34,074 nucleotides of DNA, taken from the NCBI GenBank assembly GCA_964551175.1, contig CAZKBZ010000024.1, forward strand, positions 1 to 34,074, written 5' to 3'. The notes under the pieces are model-generated. The model searched no databases. It worked only from the letters and a program-made list of their open reading frames with translations, and was not told where the DNA came from. Each line of letters begins with the position of its first letter. The stretch's first letter is position 1. This DNA comes from Desulfobulbus_C sp964551175. GTDB taxonomy: Bacteria > Desulfobacterota > Desulfobulbia > Desulfobulbales > Desulfobulbaceae. The translations under genes and the position numbers were made by a program. Below are positions 23,485 to 31,974 of this stretch, one piece after another.

Positions 23485-24842
23485 GGGTCAACAATCCGGC
23501 GGATCGCTGCCAGATCATATTTGCCTGCACCGGTCATGGGAATCCTGTCGGTTCTGCGGATAATCCTGGGCAGACAATAGGATTCAAGTCCGGCCTGCAG
23601 GCGGGTCAGAAGTTCTTTTTTCTGCAGCACAGGAGCCTGCACCAGGGCACAGATCTGATTTTCCCGGCCATCAGGAGCAGGGAGGGTAAATACAAAACAA
23701 TCTTCCACCTCCGGCAGCTGTCTGATTGTCTCCCGGATTTCCTCAAGATCCACCCGTTTCCCGGCCACCTTGGTGATTCCGTCCACCCGCCCCATGAGGG
23801 CAAAGGAGTTTTCCGGGGCAGCCTTCACCCGGTCACCGGTCATAAAAAAACCGTCCGTATCCCTGGGAGCCTGCGGAGAGATGTAGGGGGAGCGGACCAG
23901 CAGTCGTTCCCGGCTGATTTTCCAGTCAACGGTTTCAAAGGGGGTAAAATTTGTTTCACCTGCCGTCCGGTTGCGGGTGGCAATGCCGCCTGTTTCCGTG
24001 GAGCCGTAGATCTCGGTAATAGCGGTTTTATTACAGCTGCAGAATCTTTTATTATCCTCCGGATCAAGCATGCCTGCAGAGGAAACAGCCAGGCGAAGTG
24101 ATCCCCTCGAGGTGATCTGTTCGTTGAGTGCACGGTAATGGGCCGGCACAGCGGCCAGGATGGTCCCGTTATTGTCTTGTACCGCTCCGGCAATTTCAGC
24201 GGGAAAAGAGGGCGTTTGTGCAAGCACGGTGGCGGAGCTGACCAGGGGAATGAGTACTGAAAAGAGCAGACCGTAGATATGACAGGGGGAGATGGTCGCC
24301 ACGATGAGATCCTGCTCATTGATAGCAAAACGCTCTGCCAGGTAATGAGCCTCTGTTAAGAGATTTTTGCCGGTTTTGGACCAGACTTTGGGTGCTCCTG
24401 TGGAGCCGCCGGTAAACAGGCGCAGCAGCTCCTGGTCAGGATCAATAGAGAAGCACAGTTTATTCGAAGCGCCTGTTTTCGGCCAGAGTACCCTGGTACC
24501 TGCAGGCAGGCTGTCACCGCTGTCGGAAATGGCAGTGGTAAAGCCGGTGACCTTCTGCATCCGGGTTAGTGCCCTGTTTGAAAGTGCGTGGGGCAGCAGC
24601 AGTGTGGAACTCCCGCACAGCCCGGCCAGCAGGGCCGCACAGATAACCACTTTATTCTCCGTTGCCAGACAGACAACTTCATGGTGGTTGTCCGGTTCGG
24701 CAAGGGCCTTGTGCAGCCAGGCCGCCATCCGGTACAGTTCATCAAAGGTGCAGCCGGCAGTGGTAAACTCGTGATCAGGGATGCGGGGAACTTCGGGCAC
24801 GAGGTCGTGCAGCTGTGGACTGTGTTTCGGACTGATACGCAT
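23481..24842 (-). CDS. Adenylate-forming ligase (acyl/aryl-AMP ligase)
   Basis: A 453-residue AMP-forming enzyme, shorter than FadD. The P-loop FTGGSTGAPK, the YGSTETGG motif, the TGD motif (FFMTGDRVK) and a C-terminal GAGKYD with the catalytic Lys are present. Start is taken at 24842, one base after the stop of the preceding radical SAM gene; a longer frame to 24899 overlaps that gene. Small ligases like this load aryl or acyl acids onto carrier proteins in aryl polyene clusters. The substrate (aryl acid or fatty acid) cannot be told from sequence alone. Confidence 0.88.
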   Translation of the reverse strand: MRISPKHSPQLHDLVPEVPRIPDHEFTTAGCTFDELYRMAAWLHKALAEPDNHHEVVCLATENKVVICAALLAGLCGSSTLLLPHALSNRALTRMQKVTGFTTAISDSGDSLPAGTRVLWPKTGASNKLCFSIDPDQELLRLFTGGSTGAPKVWSKTGKNLLTEAHYLAERFAINEQDLIVATISPCHIYGLLFSVLIPLVSSATVLAQTPSFPAEIAGAVQDNNGTILAAVPAHYRALNEQITSRGSLRLAVSSAGMLDPEDNKRFCSCNKTAITEIYGSTETGGIATRNRTAGETNFTPFETVDWKISRERLLVRSPYISPQAPRDTDGFFMTGDRVKAAPENSFALMGRVDGITKVAGKRVDLEEIRETIRQLPEVEDCFVFTLPAPDGRENQICALVQAPVLQKKELLTRLQAGLESYCLPRIIRRTDRIPMTGAGKYDLAAIRRIVDP

Positions 24843-24843
24843 G

Positions 24844-26106
24844 TTATCCGGTTGTTTTACCAAAGGCCTGGCCGGCAAGGGTACGATCCCTGGGTACAAA
24901 GGTGTTGTCAGCCATCTCCTTTTCCACTACCTGCTGGAACAGCTTGAACATCTTTACCTCCTGGGGTTCATCCCGGTAAAAACTGCACCAGGCATAGTCA
25001 AGCAGTTCCTGCAGCCTGTCCGGGCTCATCTGTTTTGGCTGATACACGACCTTGTCCGCAGAGTATTCATTCCAGTCATAGGTGAGTATCCGGTTCTGTG
25101 CTTCAAGTTCCCGGAAGGCCTTTGTGTGGGGGAATGGAGTCAGGACCGTGAATTCAGCCAGATCCAGTTCAATTTCAAGCAGGAAGTCAATTAATTGCTT
25201 GATAAAGTCTTCATCATGGCTGTCCAGGCCAAGCAGGATGGTGCCTTCCACTCCGATACCGTGATCATGGTAGCGTTTGATTCGCTCTTTGATATAGTCT
25301 GAAGTATCAAATACCGCCTGGTACACATACCAGGCACCGGCCCGGGCGGCAAGATCAAGGATTTCCGGTTTGTCTTCAATGGGATGAGAACACCATTTTT
25401 TTTTGAGCGGGATCATTTCCTTAAACAGATCTTTTTCCCACTGGCTGTTCTGGGCCAGGGAATTATCCACAATAAACATCCGGTTGTTGTCAATCCCGGC
25501 CATCTCGGCCACAGCTTTTTCCACGGGACGCGGACGGAACGATCGTCCACCCAGGTAGGCGACTGCACAGGGATAACAGTTGAATTTACAGCCCCGGGAG
25601 GCATGCACCAGGTCAACCATCTGCACGCCGCGGTAGTTGTAAAGTCTGCGGTCCAGGAGATCCCGGCGTGCCGGTCCGACAAGTTCGATATCGGGCCGGT
25701 CATCCATATAGTTATAAAGCGGTTGCAACTCTCCCCTGTGGAAATCCGCCAGTACCTGTTCCATTCGTCCCTCGGCCTCTCCCAGAAACACGGAGTCGGC
25801 ATGGAGCATGGTTTCCTCGGCATGGAGCATGGTGGAAATGCCGCCAAAGATCACCTTGACGCCCCTGGCCCGGTATTGATCGGCAATGTCCCAGCCCCGC
25901 CTGACCTGTACCGTGAGCATCATGGAAATACCCACCATGTCCACCTGTTCATCAAAGTCAATTTCCTGCAGATTTTCATCCACAAAGTCGATTTCAACAG
26001 AGTCGGGCAGGGCTGCGGCAAACACCACGGGCCCGTGGGGCGGCAGATGAAATTCCGTCTGGCGGCTGAGCTTGGGCCACCTTGGATATATGAGTTTAAA
26101 TTTCAT
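24844..26106 (-). CDS. Radical SAM protein with B12-binding-type domain (second)
   Basis: A 420-residue protein of the same general layout as the one at 16316-17806 but clearly diverged. An N-terminal B12-type Rossmann domain (VDMVGISMMLTVQ, VIFGGIST, FLGEAEG, to about 130) precedes the radical SAM site Cys173-x3-Cys177-x2-Cys180 (RGCKFNCYPC). The third signature, GGRSFRPRP, follows. No DxHxxG is seen. It heads the left half of the cluster and is followed directly by the AMP-ligase gene. A C-methylation or rearrangement of a chain or ring is a reasonable hypothesis. Confidence 0.88.
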   Translation of the reverse strand: MKFKLIYPRWPKLSRQTEFHLPPHGPVVFAAALPDSVEIDFVDENLQEIDFDEQVDMVGISMMLTVQVRRGWDIADQYRARGVKVIFGGISTMLHAEETMLHADSVFLGEAEGRMEQVLADFHRGELQPLYNYMDDRPDIELVGPARRDLLDRRLYNYRGVQMVDLVHASRGCKFNCYPCAVAYLGGRSFRPRPVEKAVAEMAGIDNNRMFIVDNSLAQNSQWEKDLFKEMIPLKKKWCSHPIEDKPEILDLAARAGAWYVYQAVFDTSDYIKERIKRYHDHGIGVEGTILLGLDSHDEDFIKQLIDFLLEIELDLAEFTVLTPFPHTKAFRELEAQNRILTYDWNEYSADKVVYQPKQMSPDRLQELLDYAWCSFYRDEPQEVKMFKLFQQVVEKEMADNTFVPRDRTLAGQAFGKTTG

Positions 26107-26166
26107 TTCAAAACAGCAGAAGTCGGGATAATATGTAGTATGGTCTACCGCGAAAAATTGGATATT
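26107..26166 (-). other. 60-base spacer at the boundary between cluster halves
   Basis: This is one of only two large spacers in the cluster. On the minus strand a TATTAT -10-like element is present, but the region 17 bases upstream (TTTTCG) is a poor -35, so a promoter is possible but weakly supported. It separates the flexirubin-like gene block from the radical SAM and acyl-lipid block. Confidence 0.3.
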
Positions 26167-27033
26167 TTAAGGTAGCCTATTGTCGGCGTTCATGATCATA
26201 TAGCATCCCTCACTGACGTCAATGTGAATCAACTTGCCTTTTTTCTGTAAAAGGAAGTGGTTGAGGACATACAGCGGCAGGGTCTCATAGTATCCGCAGG
26301 AATTTTCGTAACAGTAACGTCTGCATTGCTCATGTATGTCCATGATTGTTGTTGCTTCACCATCAGAAAAACGTTTTGAAAAGGCCAGCCAGGTTCCTGT
26401 TTCTGCGGAGGCTAACAGTCTGTGTAGCTGTCTTTTATCGAGAAATTCCGGTTTCATTTCAAATGTTCCGAGTGCATCTTTGCTCTCAGCTTTGATCAGC
26501 ATCCAATTGCTTCCCTCGCCCAAGACTGTTTTCTCGTCGACTCCCAGGAGTTTTCTGGCTAAATCCTGTTTTGTGATCCACTCATCAACACCGCCGATGA
26601 GAATCGCTTTTTGTTTTCCAAGTTGCACATCATTTTGTGCGGCCAGCATCGCCATTTGCACCGGAAAATGGTGATGGGCCAGAAATAAGTTTTTACCGTT
26701 GAGTCCAAGGTGGGCGGCCACATAAAACCCTGCGGTATTGTTCTGCAGGTTGATGAAATCAACCGGTTTGGGCAACAGTTTGCGAAGACGACTCTGCTCG
26801 CATATCCGATGAAAGACCGAGATGTTCCCTTGGCCTGAAGTTATGTAAATCGCTGTCTGGTTCGGAAGTTCACAGTCGTTGACAGCTTTATACGCACCAA
26901 TGATCGCCAGTTGAATAAAGTGATCGGTCCTGCGGTAAACCTTTCCGCTGAGAGCCTTGAGCTTTCCTGTTAGATCCGGCGGTTCACTCTTTGGCAGCGT
27001 ATTATGGATTCCGATGGCGTGAATATAGATCAT
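26167..27033 (-). CDS. Ketosynthase-like chain length factor, no catalytic Cys
   Basis: A 288-residue thiolase-fold protein resembling the N-terminal-like ketosynthase family (PF13723 type) found with aryl polyene and flexirubin ketosynthases. At the position of the catalytic Cys the sequence is NNTAGFYVAAHLG, with no Cys, and the C-terminal His motifs are absent, so it is inactive as a synthase. It overlaps the active ketosynthase by four bases (ATGA), which supports a heterodimer where this subunit sets chain length. Product length cannot be predicted. Confidence 0.8.
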   Translation of the reverse strand: MIYIHAIGIHNTLPKSEPPDLTGKLKALSGKVYRRTDHFIQLAIIGAYKAVNDCELPNQTAIYITSGQGNISVFHRICEQSRLRKLLPKPVDFINLQNNTAGFYVAAHLGLNGKNLFLAHHHFPVQMAMLAAQNDVQLGKQKAILIGGVDEWITKQDLARKLLGVDEKTVLGEGSNWMLIKAESKDALGTFEMKPEFLDKRQLHRLLASAETGTWLAFSKRFSDGEATTIMDIHEQCRRYCYENSCGYYETLPLYVLNHFLLQKKGKLIHIDVSEGCYMIMNADNRLP

Positions 27034-28172
27034 GCTGCTGTCTTTTCAATGACAAACGAGGTGTTGTTGCCGCCGAAACCGAAATAATTCAGCATGAATC
27101 GTCCCGACTTCACAGGCAATACTTCCTGAACCGGTGCTTTACTGAACCCAGTGTCCAGGGTTTTTAAATAGACAGCCGGCGGGATAAATCCGGCATTAAT
27201 GGACTCCAACGTCAACACCAGCTCTGCAACACCGCAGCCGCCAAGGGTATGCCCAAGATACGCTTTTAAGGAGAAGTAGGGCGGGATCGGTTCAAAGAGT
27301 TGTTCCATTGCGCGCATCTCTGCCAGGTCCATCAGCTCACTGGCTGTTCCGTGGGCTTTGACGGCGGTAATTGTATCTTGTGTCGTACCGGCATCTTCAA
27401 GGGCAGCACGCAGCACCTGTGCGATCCCTTCACCGCCCGGGTCGGCCCCGGTAACACTGTAGATTTCGCAGTTGCTTTTTCCCCCAAGGTAGTGCCAGGG
27501 CGACGGTATGATATCGTCCCGACTGAGCAGTACTGCACTGACGGCTTCTCCCAGCACCATACCATTGCGGTTTTGATCAAAGGGGCGGGCTGCCTCAGGG
27601 GAGAGCAGTTGCATCAGGCTGAATCCTTCAAGAGTTGTCGGTGAATAGAGTTCCAGCCCCAGCACCAGGGCATGATCAATAATACCGCCTTCCAGCATGG
27701 AAGCTGCATCCAGTAAGCCATTGGCACTGGAAGTGCAGGCAGTGTTATAAGTAAAAGCGGGCCCTGCAAAAGCAAATCGCTGCATCAGGTTGTCAAGATA
27801 ATTGCCGCCCCCGACACGCTCACGTTTGCATGTTGCGGCATTGGCATTGTCGATATTCTGCTCGATTGGCCATACCAGTGAGTAATCTATGGATGATGAA
27901 CCAAGAAAGAGTCCGATATTGCTGAGATCAGACGGTTTGAGCGTAAGTTTTTTCAACAAGCCGTTTACGGCACGGTCAAGATACGTATCAACAGTAGATG
28001 GATGGGCGAGGCGGGGGGTTTCGTCGATGCGGTAGTAAGGGTAGGTCAGCTGCTCGTTGAAGGCCGTGACCTCTACGGTTCCGACTCTCGGTCTACCCGT
28101 GCGCAGGGTATCGATTTTTTGCGAGCCCTGCCCTAAGGCAGACAGTATTTCCCCCTCAACTATCGTGATCAT
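27030..28172 (-). CDS. Beta-ketoacyl synthase (cluster copy 1, partner of the chain length factor)
   Basis: A 380-residue active ketosynthase with Cys146 (NTACTSSA), His274 (KAHGTAS) and His308 (KAYLGHTLGGCG). It is a little shorter than FabF. AGGAAGGA lies just before the ATG. It follows its ACP gene by six bases. With the inactive partner downstream it should make the polyene or polyketide-like chain, as in flexirubin/aryl polyene clusters. A matching ketoreductase and dehydratase are not in the window and may lie upstream. Confidence 0.93.
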   Translation of the reverse strand: MITIVEGEILSALGQGSQKIDTLRTGRPRVGTVEVTAFNEQLTYPYYRIDETPRLAHPSTVDTYLDRAVNGLLKKLTLKPSDLSNIGLFLGSSSIDYSLVWPIEQNIDNANAATCKRERVGGGNYLDNLMQRFAFAGPAFTYNTACTSSANGLLDAASMLEGGIIDHALVLGLELYSPTTLEGFSLMQLLSPEAARPFDQNRNGMVLGEAVSAVLLSRDDIIPSPWHYLGGKSNCEIYSVTGADPGGEGIAQVLRAALEDAGTTQDTITAVKAHGTASELMDLAEMRAMEQLFEPIPPYFSLKAYLGHTLGGCGVAELVLTLESINAGFIPPAVYLKTLDTGFSKAPVQEVLPVKSGRFMLNYFGFGGNNTSFVIEKTAA

Positions 28173-28178
28173 TCCTTC

Positions 28179-28448
28179 CTACTCCGGCTGTATAAAGTCT
28201 GCCAGTTCGTTGATCGTTGTGACATGACGGCGAAATGCCTTGCTGTCGGGCAGGCGTACCCCGAACTGGTTTTGCAGCCCTACCAAAATCTGCAGTGCAT
28301 CCAGTGAGTCGAGCTCAAGCCTGCTTGCATCGGAGAAAAGATACACATCATCAGCCACCTCGGCAGGCGTGATATCCTCTTTTTCACACTCTTCAATGAT
28401 CATTGTTTTCAGGCGCAGTTTCAATGTTTTGTCCAGGGAACCTTTCAT
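28179..28448 (-). CDS. Acyl carrier protein (copy 2, right half)
   Basis: An 89-residue acyl carrier protein with Ser48 in LELDSLDALQ as the phosphopantetheine site. It overlaps the permease gene by four bases (ATGA). Its sequence differs strongly from the ACP at 19855-20112, consistent with two specialised carriers. It probably serves the ketosynthase that follows. Confidence 0.93.
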   Translation of the reverse strand: MKGSLDKTLKLRLKTMIIEECEKEDITPAEVADDVYLFSDASRLELDSLDALQILVGLQNQFGVRLPDSKAFRRHVTTINELADFIQPE

Positions 28449-29641
28449 ACTCCTTTTCTCATGTTAGATCTGAGTATCATTCCGGCTAAAAGCAGTAAGA
28501 CAGTACCGAATGCTGAAAGTGCCAGAGATTCCGCGATGACCGCTTTAGCTCCCAGGCCGCGCAGGAAGATATCAAGGAATCCTTCAAGTCCCCATGACAT
28601 GGGGGATATATCGGCAAGTTTCTGCATGGACTGGGGCATATAGAATTTCGGCACCATGATGCCGCCAATCGCACCCAGTAAAATATTGATGATCCCGCCG
28701 ATCGTGGTCGCCTGTTCCACTGTATCGGTGAGTACGGCAATGAGTATCGACGTCCCTATGGCTGCCAGGCTTAAGCCCAGAGAAACCATAACCAGGCCGA
28801 CAACGGAATCGCCAAGGGTTAATGCATCCCCGCCAAAAAGCGGCACCAGAAAAATTCCCACTCCAATCATCAGCCAGACCTGGATCTGGTTGATGACGAT
28901 ATAGGGCGCAATTTTACCGGCAAAGAGCGAGGGAATTGATATGTTCATTGCGCTCATACGCATCAAGGTGTTCTGCTTACGCTCATTGATAAATATCGTC
29001 GACATTGGAATGATCACAAAGAACATCCCGAAAACGATCCATGAGGGCACGCTTTGCTGGGTGGAGGTCGGCTTTTTATTGGCTGCCATGCCATTAAAGC
29101 GAATACTTACCATCTCTTCAGCGGAAAAGTTCATCGCAGCAAGACGTTGTGCCACATCAGGCAAAAGGGGGGTGAGTTTTTCCTGCAATGTATCAATGCG
29201 CAGGCGCATGATGTCGGCTGCCAGCTTTGCCTGAAAAATAGTCAACACTTCCTGTTTCACATCGCCTGCAACATCGAGTTGCAACAATGGTGTGCCCGCC
29301 TGTTCGCTGGCAAGATTCCGGGAGAATCCTTTGGGAATAGACAAGACAAATTGCAGTGTTTCATTTAAGGCTTTTTGTTGCTGAAGCGCATTGGTAAACG
29401 TCAGGTCATGTTCTTCCAAGAACCCGCTTTCGAGCAAAAAACTGCTGAGCTTTGTACTTTGCGTGCTGTTGTCCTGATCGACTATTGCACAGTGCAGCAG
29501 AGCCCGGTCACTGCTGAGGGTATCTTTGAGGGCCATGGACATAATCAGGATAAAAATCGAAGGCATAATGAAAAGTGCGGCAAGGGCATGCCTGTCACGC
29601 AGCACAAGAATGAACTCTTTGATCAGCATCGCCTTAAACAT
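28445..29641 (-). CDS. ABC-2 type transporter permease
   Basis: A 398-residue ABC-2 membrane subunit. One N-terminal helix (about 20-37) precedes a roughly 150-residue periplasmic domain, and five or so helices fill residues 205-395, the layout of the DrrB/YhhJ-like single-permease exporters. It overlaps the ATPase gene by eight bases. It likely exports the cluster's product or a precursor across the inner membrane. Confidence 0.92.
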   Translation of the reverse strand: MFKAMLIKEFILVLRDRHALAALFIMPSIFILIMSMALKDTLSSDRALLHCAIVDQDNSTQSTKLSSFLLESGFLEEHDLTFTNALQQQKALNETLQFVLSIPKGFSRNLASEQAGTPLLQLDVAGDVKQEVLTIFQAKLAADIMRLRIDTLQEKLTPLLPDVAQRLAAMNFSAEEMVSIRFNGMAANKKPTSTQQSVPSWIVFGMFFVIIPMSTIFINERKQNTLMRMSAMNISIPSLFAGKIAPYIVINQIQVWLMIGVGIFLVPLFGGDALTLGDSVVGLVMVSLGLSLAAIGTSILIAVLTDTVEQATTIGGIINILLGAIGGIMVPKFYMPQSMQKLADISPMSWGLEGFLDIFLRGLGAKAVIAESLALSAFGTVLLLLAGMILRSNMRKGV

Positions 29642-30557
29642 CGTGAATCCTTTGCGAAGTCAAGCGAATAAAGAGGGATTCAAGGTTCGTGGTCCCGTAG
29701 CGGATCTGTTTTATAGCGATCTCTTCTGCTTCCAATGCTATGAGAATATTAGCTATTTTCGTAGCATTCTTGCCATGCATCATCAATGTTGTGGAATCAA
29801 TGACCTCTACATTCTTTTGTCTTTCAGAGAGTTTGATCAGCTGTTCCGTGCTTGAGTGCAGCAGTTCGATAACAACTGAATCATCCTTTTTCTCCTGCAG
29901 CATCGTCTCGAGCAATCCTCGACGAATGATCCGGCCATGGTCGATGATGGCGACTTCATCGCATATTTTTTCGATTTCCGGCATGTAGTGCGATGTGTAA
30001 ATAACGGTCTTACCATCTTCTTTAAACGAACGAACCGTTTCAAGGATGTCGTTGCGCAATTCAGGATCGATCCCTGCAGTGGGTTCATCAAAATAGAGAA
30101 CTTCGGGGTTGTTCAGCAGTCCGATTGCAATGTTGAGTCGACGCTTCTGACCTCCGGAAAGGGTAGCGGCCTTTTGATCAAGCGTGGGCTGGAGCCGGTT
30201 GGTGGAAATTGCATAATCAATATTATGGTGCAGGGTATTTCCACTAATTTTTTGAATTCCTGCAAAAAAATGCAGGTTTTCAATAACAGTCAGGTTTTCA
30301 TAAAGGGCCAGTGACTGGGGGATAAACGAGCAGCGCTTGCGAATTGCTTTTATATTTTTTCTGAGCGGCAGCCCGAAGATTTCGATCTCACCCTCTTGAA
30401 AATCGGTCAAGCCGTTGAGAATCGAAACCAGTGTAGTTTTTCCGGCACCATTGGGTCCCAGCAGACCTAAAATAACGCCCTTGCCGACGCTCAAATCGAT
30501 GTGATCCAGGGCGGTATGATCATTGTAACGCTTTACAAGGTTTTTAATGGTGATCAT
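29634..30557 (-). CDS. ABC transporter ATP-binding protein
   Basis: A 307-residue ATPase of the ABC-2 exporter type. Walker A is GPNGAGKTT (34-42), the signature is LSGGQKRRL, Walker B is VLYFDEPT, and the switch His is in VIYTSHY. A C-terminal domain of about 80 residues follows, as in DrrA/CcmA-like ATPases. It is paired with the overlapping permease, and its start is four bases after the BtrH-like gene's end. Similar ABC pairs sit in flexirubin clusters. Confidence 0.95.
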   Translation of the reverse strand: MITIKNLVKRYNDHTALDHIDLSVGKGVILGLLGPNGAGKTTLVSILNGLTDFQEGEIEIFGLPLRKNIKAIRKRCSFIPQSLALYENLTVIENLHFFAGIQKISGNTLHHNIDYAISTNRLQPTLDQKAATLSGGQKRRLNIAIGLLNNPEVLYFDEPTAGIDPELRNDILETVRSFKEDGKTVIYTSHYMPEIEKICDEVAIIDHGRIIRRGLLETMLQEKKDDSVVIELLHSSTEQLIKLSERQKNVEVIDSTTLMMHGKNATKIANILIALEAEEIAIKQIRYGTTNLESLFIRLTSQRIHDV

Positions 30558-30560
30558 GCG

Positions 30561-31565
30561 TTAGAGCAGGTTGCCCTCCAGCAATTTCTTGTAAACAACA
30601 GCTTCAGCATCGGCCACGCTTTCAAGCTTTGTTTGCAAAGCGGCAAAGTCGATAGTTTGGCTTTTTTTGCTGCGGATCGCTTTTGCAAGCATCAGAGCAA
30701 ATTCCCGCCACTGATCTCCGACAAGGGTCATCATTTCAGAGGTCTCAGCCAGAGATGGACTTTCAAGCAGCTTGCCCGCTTCCTGTAAAAACGATGCGTA
30801 GATAAAGCGAAAGCCTGCGCCACCGGTACCGATTTCTTCCTGCATCCGGACAATGTGGCCTAGAAAGAGCTTGGCATACCGGCGGTCTTTCTTTTCCAGT
30901 TTGCCAATGGCTTTTACCAGAGCACGGATGGCGCGGATGCCGGCAATCGGCACCGGGGTCTTCAGCATCGCCTTTGCATTTTTTTTAATCACTTTTGGAA
31001 TAACAACGGCATAATCTATTGTTTCCGGCACCTGAACCGGATAGTAAAGCAGCCCCTTGGGCGCCATCACTCCTTTGACGAAACGTGCCTTTTGCAGATC
31101 TTTAGTTTCACAGAGCACCGGGGTCTCAAAAACCGGGTCGCTGATCAGATAGTTGTCAGCTTCCTTTCCGTAGACGATCAGGTTGTGGGCATTAAAGTGG
31201 AAGCGCATCTCTTCGGGAAAGTAGGGCAGCCAGAAGACCGAAGTCTGCGCTCCGACGATTTTTCCTTGTGCCAGCAGGGTATCAAGGGCGTTGGTACCTT
31301 TTGCAGGATGGGAAAAGGTCTGCATCTTCATCTTGATGCCGAGATTTTTCTGCAATCCCTTAATAATGGCCTTCGGCATACTGCGATAGGCTATCAGCGG
31401 CATACCTCCGAGCTTTACAAACGGAATGTAAGCAAACATCAGCGCACCTGACAGGCCGAAAACCATGGCTTCGGAGAGCTGTAATCCATGATGCTGCATC
31501 ATAAGCGACATCACCCCGCTTTCGCAGTGTGCTGCGTGGTCATGTTTAAAACGCTGTTCAGGCAT
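30561..31565 (-). CDS. BtrH-like putative acyltransferase (BtrH N-terminal/DUF4872 type)
   Basis: A 334-residue protein with a papain/C39-like N-terminal domain. A possible triad is Cys14 (HCESGVMS), His127 (FNAHNLIVYG) and Asp143 (ISDPVFE). The family's namesake, BtrH of butirosin biosynthesis, moves an acyl group from an ACP to an amino sugar. The C-terminal helical half (about 190-334) resembles DUF4872. Such genes accompany flexirubin-type clusters. Its overlap with the 138-aa gene and its neighbours suggest it transfers an ACP-bound chain onto an acceptor, which is inferred. Confidence 0.78.
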   Translation of the reverse strand: MPEQRFKHDHAAHCESGVMSLMMQHHGLQLSEAMVFGLSGALMFAYIPFVKLGGMPLIAYRSMPKAIIKGLQKNLGIKMKMQTFSHPAKGTNALDTLLAQGKIVGAQTSVFWLPYFPEEMRFHFNAHNLIVYGKEADNYLISDPVFETPVLCETKDLQKARFVKGVMAPKGLLYYPVQVPETIDYAVVIPKVIKKNAKAMLKTPVPIAGIRAIRALVKAIGKLEKKDRRYAKLFLGHIVRMQEEIGTGGAGFRFIYASFLQEAGKLLESPSLAETSEMMTLVGDQWREFALMLAKAIRSKKSQTIDFAALQTKLESVADAEAVVYKKLLEGNLL

Positions 31566-31974
31566 TGCGCTCTCCTCTTTTCGGCAGCGTGCAGAGTCGT
31601 TCTACGCTGATGCCAAGTGTATCCCCGTACCTCTCAAGCATCTTTTTAGAAAGCTTATTAAAGATTGTCGGCTTGAAATGGCGCCTGATCCGCCATTTGA
31701 ATAGTCCAGTCGCCTGGGCCAGGCTCTGCAGGTCCATCCGGCAGTCGTACATATGAAAATAGAGAGGAGAAAATTTTCCTGAAGCCACTTGCTCGTAGGC
31801 AAGGTTTGCAAGACGTTCGAATTCCACCAGAGCCTGCTTTGTAGCCTCTTCTTCAACTTTCCAGCCTGATGAGGGGACAATAGTGTACTCACCTTTTTCA
31901 TCAATTGCATAGATCGCTTTTTTGTTGTGGGCATAGGTGGAAACATTGTGCTGGGGTACCTTGCTTTTTTTCAA
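31558..31974 (-). CDS. Unrecognised 138-residue protein
   Basis: A conserved-looking small protein I do not recognise. It begins immediately after the DarB-like stop and overlaps the BtrH-like gene by eight bases, so it is an integral operon member. It is rich in Lys/Arg, has no signal peptide or membrane helix, and shows a central HMYDCRMDLQSLAQATGLF and a KWRIRRHFKP stretch, with mostly helical residues. In flexirubin-type clusters, a similarly sized gene often stands between the DarB-like and BtrH-like genes, as far as I recall, but I cannot verify this. Confidence 0.7.
   Translation of the reverse strand: MKKSKVPQHNVSTYAHNKKAIYAIDEKGEYTIVPSSGWKVEEEATKQALVEFERLANLAYEQVASGKFSPLYFHMYDCRMDLQSLAQATGLFKWRIRRHFKPTIFNKLSKKMLERYGDTLGISVERLCTLPKRGERNA

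Noticed and set aside
25384..26175. 263-residue open frame antisense to a radical SAM gene
   Set aside because: Shadow frame with low-complexity His-rich sequence; the opposite strand carries clear radical SAM motifs.
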